From Alkalihalobacillus sp. FSL W8-0930 (GTDB lineage: Bacteria; Bacillota; Bacilli; Bacillales; Bacillaceae_D): a stretch of 64,000 nt of DNA. This document shows, in pieces, positions 54,953-64,000 of the stretch. Position 1 is the stretch's first letter. Each line of letters begins with the position of its first letter. A model generated the notes under the pieces. The model had not been told where the DNA came from. It saw nothing but the letters and a program-made list of their open reading frames with translations, and ran no database searches. A program made the position numbers and the translations under genes. The DNA lies in assembly GCA_037965595.1 (NCBI GenBank), contig CP150183.1, positions 186,001-250,000 of the forward strand, given 5' to 3'.

Positions 54953-56251
54953 ATGAATGAGTTAACTAATCAAAAAAACTTTTATTTAATAAGAACGTCA
55001 ATGTATTTGTTACTTATCGTGTTATTTATGCTTGGTTTTTTTGAGAGGTTTGCGCCAGCTGCTTTTGCTAGTGATTTAATGAATGAGTTTAAGATTAGCG
55101 GTGGTGCATTAGGATCTATTACAGCCGTATATTTTATTACCTATACAGTGTTACAAATACCTGCAGGAATTTTATCTGACAGGATAGGTCCAAGAATAAT
55201 TATTGGAACTGGAGCCATAATTGCAGGACTAGGTTCTTTAATCTTCAGTGTATCCCCTACGGTGTTCCTCATAAGTTTGGGGAGATTTTTAGTAGGTCTT
55301 GGTGGAGCTACAGTGTTTGTTGGCATAATGAAGTTCAACACACAATGGTTTGATAAACGTAACTATGGGATGATAAGTGGTATTACTTTACTATTGGGGA
55401 ATCTTGGAGCAGCAATTAGTGCAGGCCCTCTAGCTATTTTATTGGAGTACGTTACTTGGAGAAGCACCTTTGGTACAACAGGCTTACTATCTATTTTGTT
55501 AGGAACACTCATATTCTTTTATATCAAAAATAAGCCTATTGAAGCTGGATTTACTATTGATCTAAAAGAATCAATTGAAACAAAAGAAAAGAGAATTCAG
55601 GAAAAATGGTATGTAGAATTATATCAAGTTACAATAAACAAACATATTTGGCCCATTTTTTTAGCGAGCATTGGAACTAACGCAACGTTTTATGCTTTTG
55701 CAGGTCTATGGGGAATTCCGTTACTTACAGATAGCTTCGCACTATCAAATAACCAGGCTTCTTTATATACAACAATTGGTTTGGCTGCATATGGTCTTGC
55801 ATCTGTCGCCATTGGCTGGTGGTCCGATAAAGTAGGCTTAAGAAAACCATTTATCTTAGCAAGTTCACTTCTTTCAGCCCTTGGTTGGCTATGTCTAATA
55901 GTTTTACCCTGGGAACCAGGATGGCTTGGACTAATCTTATATACGATCATTGGGTTAACTGCTGCACAAATGGTTGTATCTTTCGCAGCAGTCAAAGAAC
56001 TTGTTCCTTCTCGTGTAGCCGGAATGGCCTTGGCATTAGTTAATACCGGTGTGTTTCTAGCCGTAAGTTTAATTCAACCCTTGTTCGGGTGGGTTCTCGA
56101 TATTAGCTCAAGAGATAGTGTTACAGTTGATCTTATTAGTTATACATTCGAAAACTATAGCTATGGCTTATGGCTTACATTTATTATTAGTTTCGTAGGC
56201 TTGATCGCCTCTATATTTGTTAAAGAGACTTACTGTGGTGAGAATACATGA
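54953..56251 (+). CDS. Major facilitator superfamily transporter
   Basis: 432 residues with twelve membrane helices. Motif A-like ILSDRIGPRIIIGTG (after helix 2), GRFLVGLGGATVFVGIMKFNTQWF (helix 4) and GWWSDKVGLRKPFILASS (between helices 8 and 9). It resembles NarK/anion-type or sugar-acid MFS carriers; substrate undetermined. Followed by a strong terminator. Confidence 0.9.
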   Translation: MNELTNQKNFYLIRTSMYLLLIVLFMLGFFERFAPAAFASDLMNEFKISGGALGSITAVYFITYTVLQIPAGILSDRIGPRIIIGTGAIIAGLGSLIFSVSPTVFLISLGRFLVGLGGATVFVGIMKFNTQWFDKRNYGMISGITLLLGNLGAAISAGPLAILLEYVTWRSTFGTTGLLSILLGTLIFFYIKNKPIEAGFTIDLKESIETKEKRIQEKWYVELYQVTINKHIWPIFLASIGTNATFYAFAGLWGIPLLTDSFALSNNQASLYTTIGLAAYGLASVAIGWWSDKVGLRKPFILASSLLSALGWLCLIVLPWEPGWLGLILYTIIGLTAAQMVVSFAAVKELVPSRVAGMALALVNTGVFLAVSLIQPLFGWVLDISSRDSVTVDLISYTFENYSYGLWLTFIISFVGLIASIFVKETYCGENT

Positions 56252-56260
56252 ATAATTATT

Positions 56261-56308
56261 AACAAGACTTTAGCTTATCTTATAAAAGATGCTAAAGTCT
56301 TGTTAATT
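56261..56308 (+). terminator. Terminator after the MFS gene
   Basis: AACAAGACTTTAGC pairs with GCTAAAGTCTTGTT, loop about 16 bases. Confidence 0.82.
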
Positions 56309-56469
56309 CTCTTGAAAACCTAGCTACTTGGGTCTATTTAAAATGTAAAGTCTCGAGAAGTGAATAATTTGACTTCAGATTATTGACCTACTAAAGGATA
56401 ATTGATACTTTCTTACAACGTATCGTTCCTTAGATAAACTTCGCAAGCATGAAAGTCAAGTGCTGTAAG

Positions 56470-56730
56470 TTAGATGGCGTTCTCAAATACTGTTCGATCT
56501 GCTTCAGTTACAAGATCTTCATCCATTGTATATTGAACACTAGCCACTCCATTGACGATGGATTCGTCAACAATTTCGATTCCTTCAACAATAGGTGAAG
56601 AGTAGAATGCTTCTGCAGAATCGATTGAACGTATAGCTTCTACTGTATCTGGAGAAGATAGAGCTTCACCATTTTCATCTACAACATCCTCATCATCATA
56701 AATGGTGTAGTATCCGCGTGAAAGCCCTCA
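56470..56730 (-). pseudogene. Remnant related to the 27770 lipoprotein
   Basis: A minus-strand open stretch of about 85 codons with no start ends at TAA 56472-56470. It reads RGYYTIYDDEDVVDENGEAL... EAIRSIDSAEAFYSSPIVEG... IVNGVASVQYTMDED. The lipoprotein at 27770 has RGYYVL, NGEAF, ALEAM-like, and EDGLATVRYEIT at the same spacing. Upstream the frame closes with TGA. It is an internal fragment of a degraded paralogue. Confidence 0.65.
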
Positions 56731-57086
56731 ACGTCAGATCTAAAATTAACCCTTATCAACGTGGAGGAACCACCAATTTTAAAACTAAAAAGTCAAAAAG
56801 ATTAATTTTTTCTAGGATGTCTTTTTCCGATTTATTTATGAAAAGAAGGTATAGTATAAACTATAGATAAAAGAACAATGAAACATGTATTTCATTGTCC
56901 TTTCTAATTATTCTTTGACTGCAGCTTATGTAATTTTGAAACAAAATTTATTAAGCATTTATACCTTTCAAATCAGCTAATTTTGTGAGTGCGGATTGAT
57001 TTTATCGATTATATCCAAAATTTAAGGGTTTACATTTTCAAAATCAAAATCTATAATATTGTTATTATTAGTCTATCCGGAAGACA
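56731..57086. other. Intergenic region without a recognisable gene
   Basis: About 350 AT-rich bases between the remnant and the bgl promoter. I see no supported frame. An imperfect hairpin TGAAACATGTATTTCA is at 56879-56894. Confidence 0.5.
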
Positions 57087-57093
57087 ATATAAT
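57065..57093 (+). promoter_or_regulatory. Possible promoter of the bgl operon
   Basis: TATAAT at 57088-57093 with a weak TTATTA at 57065-57070, 17 bases away, upstream of the antiterminator target. Weak -35 as often found in regulated operons. Confidence 0.5.
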
Positions 57094-57122
57094 TTTTCTT
57101 TTTAGAAATAATTAAATATATT

Positions 57123-57210
57123 AGGCGTGTGACTGGTCATGCAGGCAAGGCCTAGATAGAAACTCTTGTATCTTTTTTTCTACAAGGGAAACTCTATCTA
57201 GGCCTTTTTT
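57123..57210 (+). promoter_or_regulatory. LicT/BglG-type RAT antiterminator overlapping a terminator
   Basis: AGGCGTGTGACTGGTCATGC, continuing AGGCAAGGCC to 57152, follows the ribonucleic antiterminator pattern (GGATTGTTACTG...GCAGGCAAAACC). Its last bases overlap GGCCTAGATAG (57149-57159), which pairs with CTATCTAGGCC (57194-57204) before TTTTTT. Binding by the LicT-like protein at 60633 would block the terminator. Confidence 0.9.
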
Positions 57211-57246
57211 ATTGCCAATTTTCACCCCAAGGAGGGCTAGAGTACT

Positions 57247-60581
<3,335 letters not shown>

Positions 60582-60586
60582 GAAAA

Positions 60587-60616
60587 CAGGGTCTGCATTT
60601 GCAGACCCTCTCTTTA
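60587..60616 (+). terminator. Terminator between bglH and licT
   Basis: AGGGTCTGC pairs with GCAGACCCT around ATTT, followed by CTCTTT. It may limit transcription into the regulator gene. Confidence 0.78.
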
Positions 60617-60632
60617 AAAAGGGGAAATTCCT

Positions 60633-61463
60633 ATGAAAGTAATTAAGGTCTTGAATACTAATCTTGTGTTTGCTGAAAACGAAAAAAAAGAAGATGTTAT
60701 CTTGATGGGAAAAGGTATTGGCTTTAATAATAAAGCAGGAAATATTATTCCCGCAGAACAAATTGAGAAATTATATGTGTTGGAAGATCAAGCTATTTTA
60801 AAAGACCTTGTTAAGTTAATGGAGGAAACCCCTCCAGAATATTTATTACTAACACGTTCCATAGTAAAGATGGCCGAAGAAACTTTAGGAAAGAAGTTAT
60901 TTGAATCCATATTTATTACACTTACAGATCACTTGCATCTAGCGGTTATACGAAATGAATCAGGAGTATTAATTCAAAACAGGTTATTGTGGGAAATACG
61001 TAAATTTTACCCTCAGGAGTTTCAGGTTGGTTTAAAATCACTTGAAAAGATTAAAGAAAAAATTAATGTTGAGTTACCAGAAGCAGAGGCCGGTAATATA
61101 GCATTTCATCTTGTTAATGCTCAAAACTATGAAGGCAAGATTGAAGACGTCGTTTTTATGACTAATTTAGTTAAAGATGTGTTAAAGATTATTAATCATC
61201 ACTATTCTATTGAGCTAGACACTGATTCCTTAAATTATTCTCGGTTTGTGACTCATCTACAGTTTTTAGCTCAAAGGTTAATTGATAAAAGACCTTTAGA
61301 GTCAGAAGATCATTTTTTATACGATAATATTAAGAATACGTTTGAATCTGAATATCAGTGTACAATGATATTAAGGTCATACATTGAAAAAGTAAGCAAA
61401 GTGAAGATGACAAAAGAAGAAGAAATTTATCTAACCATTCATATTAGTCGGTTACTTCATTAA
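60633..61463 (+). CDS. licT: LicT/BglG-family transcription antiterminator
   Basis: 276 residues: N-terminal RNA-binding domain (MKVIKVLNTNLVFAENEKKEDVILMGKGIGF), then PRD1 (about 65-170) and PRD2 (about 172-276). Conserved phosphorylated His are in LTDHLHLA and AFHLVNAQN, HLQFLAQRL and TIHISRLL. It binds the RAT of its own operon at 57123 when the sugar is present. AAAGGGGAA lies before the ATG. Usually it is the first gene; here it comes last after bglH. Confidence 0.93.
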   Translation: MKVIKVLNTNLVFAENEKKEDVILMGKGIGFNNKAGNIIPAEQIEKLYVLEDQAILKDLVKLMEETPPEYLLLTRSIVKMAEETLGKKLFESIFITLTDHLHLAVIRNESGVLIQNRLLWEIRKFYPQEFQVGLKSLEKIKEKINVELPEAEAGNIAFHLVNAQNYEGKIEDVVFMTNLVKDVLKIINHHYSIELDTDSLNYSRFVTHLQFLAQRLIDKRPLESEDHFLYDNIKNTFESEYQCTMILRSYIEKVSKVKMTKEEEIYLTIHISRLLH

Positions 61464-61482
61464 ATATAAATATTTATTTCTA

Positions 61483-61518
61483 GATACCGCCTACACCCCT
61501 AGTTGAGCGGTATCTTTT
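61483..61518 (+). terminator. Terminator after licT
   Basis: GATACCGC pairs with GCGGTATC (16-base loop), then TTTTAG. Confidence 0.76.
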
Positions 61519-61684
61519 AGTAAAGAGTTCGTATAACACGTTTTCACTAATGATTCTGTAAGGAAGTATTAGTAAAACTTATTTACATAAATAAAAAACA
61601 CTATTCAATTATAAGTATAACTATTACTTAATACTGAACAGTAATTTTTTTAATTGCTCGTTACCTCTTTACTTCTTAATACAT

Positions 61685-61948
61685 GTGCATAATAGTGAAT
61701 ATTCCCCCATACAGATTGTATTTCCCATTTATTTATCGAACGTCTATGACGAGCTGACCGAGTATGTTGAATCTCTTCCGGAAAACACCTGGCTATTTCC
61801 TAGCAGAAAAGGTAACGCGCCGATCTCCAGGGTTCAAGCATATCGCAAATTGATTAAGGCGGGGGATATGGCCGACATTCAGGTAGGAATTGGAACGCAT
61901 ACGATGCGTAAAACATTTGGCTATTGGCATTATAAGCAAAAAAACTGA
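61685..61948 (+). pseudogene. Tyrosine recombinase (integrase) remnant
   Basis: Fragment with WLFPSRKGNAPISRVQAYRKLIKAG and GIGTHTMRKTFGYWHYKQ, the HxxR part of the catalytic domain of Bacillus tyrosine recombinases. The N-terminal domain and the last part with the catalytic Tyr are missing; the frame stops after HYKQKN in an A run (possible frameshift). It is a trace of an integrated element at this spot. Confidence 0.8.
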
Positions 61949-61987
61949 AAGAAATTAGAAGCTCACTTTAATTGATGATACCTCTTT

Positions 61988-62023
61988 GAAAATCCCCCTA
62001 ACTTGTCATGTCAGGGGGATTGC
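61988..62023 (-). terminator. Terminator after the SDR gene
   Basis: AATCCCCCT pairs with AGGGGGATT, with a T run on the minus strand. Confidence 0.85.
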
Positions 62024-62026
62024 ATT

Positions 62027-62890
62027 TTATTTATTCACCTTTGTTAGTCCAGTCTCTTCCATACTCCAATCCCATAGCTTCTGAGCAAGTTCATCGTCAG
62101 CTGCACGCTTTGAGATGTACGCTGGTTGTTCTTTTATAAAATATTTTCCTGTTACACCGTCTAGTTCGGAACTTGTAGCAAGATAAACAGCTGTTTTTGA
62201 ACCTTGCTCGGGAGTAAGAAAAAACGGCTTAAGCATACGATGAATCGTCTTTCCGAATCCTGTATCCCGGTTCACTCCTAGATTTGTTGCAACGGCCCCC
62301 GGGTGGAGAGCATTTACAGTCACACTTGTGCCTAACAATTCTTTTGCTAGCTTTCTAGCAAACAAAACATTGGCTAGCTTAGATTGTCCATACCCCTTCA
62401 TCACATTAAATCCTGAATGTAATTGAAGATTATTAAAGTCAAGCTTGCCCCATTTGTGTGCACCTGATGAAACGATGACGATTCGACCATCAGAGGACTC
62501 TTTGATTCTTCCAAGCAATAATTGAATCAGTAAAAAATGTCCAAGGTGATTGACACCTAACATTGATTCATAGCCATCTGCCGTCTCCTGTCGTTTTGTT
62601 GAGACAACACCTGCATTAGCCACAAACATATCTAACGGTTGCTGGGATTCCAGAAATCGTTTTGCATACGAGCGAATATCATCGAATGAAGCAAGGTCAC
62701 ATAGCTGCAATTCAACCGAACCCTTTGTCAGCTGCTGCTCCGCTTTTTTTAAGGCTTCTTTCCCGCGTTCCTCATTTCTACAGAGCATGATGACATGTAT
62801 GTCTTGATTCGCAATGGCCACAGATGTAGCCAGTCCCATTCCAGAATTTGCACCGGTAACAATGGCTACTTTTCTATTCATAACAACCAC
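62027..62890 (-). CDS. Short-chain dehydrogenase/reductase (SDR), retinol dehydrogenase-like
   Basis: 287 residues. NAD(P) motif TGANSGMG near residue 13, then VANAGV, catalytic Ser in VIVSSGAHKWG and YGQSK with the Tyr and Lys, and HPGAVATNLGVN. Such light-independent protochlorophyllide/retinol dehydrogenase-like enzymes act on many carbonyl substrates. The start is MNRKVAIVTGA-type; the longer MVVMNRK start at 62890 is possible. It stands alone on the minus strand. Confidence 0.92.
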   Translation of the reverse strand: MVVMNRKVAIVTGANSGMGLATSVAIANQDIHVIMLCRNEERGKEALKKAEQQLTKGSVELQLCDLASFDDIRSYAKRFLESQQPLDMFVANAGVVSTKRQETADGYESMLGVNHLGHFLLIQLLLGRIKESSDGRIVIVSSGAHKWGKLDFNNLQLHSGFNVMKGYGQSKLANVLFARKLAKELLGTSVTVNALHPGAVATNLGVNRDTGFGKTIHRMLKPFFLTPEQGSKTAVYLATSSELDGVTGKYFIKEQPAYISKRAADDELAQKLWDWSMEETGLTKVNK

Positions 62891-63070
62891 ATCCTTTTTA
62901 ACCTCTCATTATCCGTCTATCTTACATTAGATACACTGTTATTGAATACAATAGTTGTTCTTTTTGAACGGTTTATCTATAAAAGAGATATGTATAACAT
63001 TGGGAAATACAAAAGGTATATATATTTGTTAATAAATGGACGATATACTATAGGTGAAGGAGGGTTTGTT

Positions 63071-64000
63071 ATGAAGGCTTTGATACCCGCTGAAGAAGTG
63101 GGGGTACAATGTGTAGATTGGTATAGATGTATTGTAGCCCAAGATTACGAGAAAGCGGATGCTTTACGAGTAAAAGCAAAAAAGTCTATTCAGAATATGC
63201 AACCAGATGACAAGGTAATCGCTTATTATTCGCTTGTAGAATACCGTCACAACTTAATGAGAAAAAACCTGGATAGTCAGTTAGACGAAAAAAAGTTAAA
63301 AGAGATCGGACAGATGGATCCCTTACTCAAGTTTTACTATTATTTTATGTCAGGACTTGGCGAGTTCTACAAAGCACATTATAAAGCGGCGATAAAGCTT
63401 TATATTAAAGCAGAGTCACTACTGGAGCATGTTGCAGATCCTTATGAACAGGCAGAATTCTTTCAACGTATCGGAGAAGGGTATTACCGTATTTATCAAT
63501 ATACCTTTGCTGAATCATATTTTGAAAGAGCTCTAGAAATCTTTAAGTCAGAACCAGATTATAAAGAAAAAGAATTAGATAATCGTCACTTACTTGCAGC
63601 AATCACGTCTGAAAGAAATCAGGAGAAAAAAGCAGAAGAACAATATATAAAACTAATTAAGATGGCTGAGGGTTATTCGGCGCCTTTAGCGTTAATTTAT
63701 CAAGGATTTGCCTTCCATTATTTAAGAAATAATCACCAAATCCAGGCAAAAGAGTGTATAATGAAAGCGTTAGATTCTCCTGGTCATTCATCTACCATTA
63801 ATGGGATGAAGAGTAAAGGTGAGCTTGCTTTTATCTATCTACGTATGGATAAAATGGATCAAGCCCTTCCTTTACTAGAAGAGGTTGAGTCTGAAGCGGA
63901 CAAGGTTAAAGATCTTGAATATCAATTGCGCTGCTTCATCAATCGTCATTTATATGTTGAGTTCAACCAGGATAAAGTAGACGATGCCATTAAGCGGATG
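63071..64000 (+). CDS. Rap-family TPR response-regulator phosphatase/regulator, 5' part
   Basis: 310 residues visible; the frame runs off the window end, so the 3' end lies beyond base 64000. Start ATG 63071 follows AAGGAGGG by 6 bases. N terminus MKALIPAEEVGVQCVDWYRCIVAQDYEKAD matches the Rap-type 3-helix domain (VGxxxxxWY). TPR motifs follow (FYKAHYKAAIKLYIKAESLLEHV, YRIYQYTFAESYFERALEIFK). Rap proteins dephosphorylate Spo0F or inhibit ComA/DNA binding and are blocked by Phr peptides. A phr gene, if any, would lie beyond the window. Confidence 0.85.
   Translation, partial: MKALIPAEEVGVQCVDWYRCIVAQDYEKADALRVKAKKSIQNMQPDDKVIAYYSLVEYRHNLMRKNLDSQLDEKKLKEIGQMDPLLKFYYYFMSGLGEFYKAHYKAAIKLYIKAESLLEHVADPYEQAEFFQRIGEGYYRIYQYTFAESYFERALEIFKSEPDYKEKELDNRHLLAAITSERNQEKKAEEQYIKLIKMAEGYSAPLALIYQGFAFHYLRNNHQIQAKECIMKALDSPGHSSTINGMKSKGELAFIYLRMDKMDQALPLLEEVESEADKVKDLEYQLRCFINRHLYVEFNQDKVDDAIKRM

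Overview
The window comes from a Firmicute of the family Bacillaceae. It carries the Bacillus core order truA-rplM-rpsI ... ybaK-cwlD-salA-gerD-kbaA-pdaB followed by a 16S-23S-5S operon, plus sporulation and germination genes (CwlD, GerD, KbaA, PdaB), a SigY operon, an RsbR-type stressosome protein, and strong AGGAGG ribosome binding sites with frequent TTG/GTG starts. The 16S sequence, the CtaG/DUF2243 pair and a dispersed 130-bp repeat suggest an alkaliphile-like genus (Shouchella/Alkalicoccobacillus/Alkalihalobacillus group), but the genus is an inference.

Layout. 1-1.7 kb: end of truA, then rplM-rpsI with a leader and terminator. 1.7-14.9 kb: about 13 kb of accessory DNA lying between rpsI and ybaK. 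It holds a probably Pho-regulated, sortase-anchored acid phosphatase, an AlkD-like protein, the sigY-yxlCDEFG operon split by a repeat element, a PTS operon with a D-allulose-6-phosphate epimerase-like enzyme, a DUF2975/XRE pair with an operator cluster, and a DUF817 membrane protein. 14.9-19.9 kb: the conserved sporulation block. 19.9-25.3 kb: one rRNA operon with tandem promoters and tRNA-Asn and tRNA-Thr. 25.5-38.3 kb: small accessory units (CPBP protease, PadR/DUF2812, lipoprotein, frataxin-like protein, an ECF sigma/anti-sigma pair, RidA, a metallo-hydrolase, a broken aldehyde dehydrogenase, LysR/YeiH). 38.4-46.6 kb: HAD phosphatase, glycosyltransferase, 6-phospho-beta-glucosidase, sodium symporter, and stress-type small genes with an RsbR paralogue. 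46.6-50.8 kb: a GntR(YtrA)-type ABC operon and an acetyltransferase. 50.9-56.3 kb: two cytoplasmic chemoreceptors in tandem, CtaG/DUF2243, a Pmp3-like peptide behind a SigB-like promoter, and an MFS transporter. 56.4-61.5 kb: a gene remnant, then a beta-glucoside PTS operon under LicT-type antitermination. 61.6-64 kb: integrase remnant, an SDR oxidoreductase, and a Rap-type TPR regulator cut by the window end.

Regulation is unusually readable here. I see an 11-bp-periodic array of five PhoP-box-like hexamers, two near-identical SigY-type promoters, a 20-bp perfect palindrome plus a cre-like site, a TTATCAATAA operator cluster, twin dyads before a PadR gene, a perfect 16-bp palindrome between the -35 and -10 of the GntR operon, a RAT/terminator overlap before bglP, and two SigB-like promoters. 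The least explained structures are two intergenic arrays of degenerate repeats with a period of about 21 bp (30.7-30.8 kb and 38.45-38.7 kb) that share units with each other.
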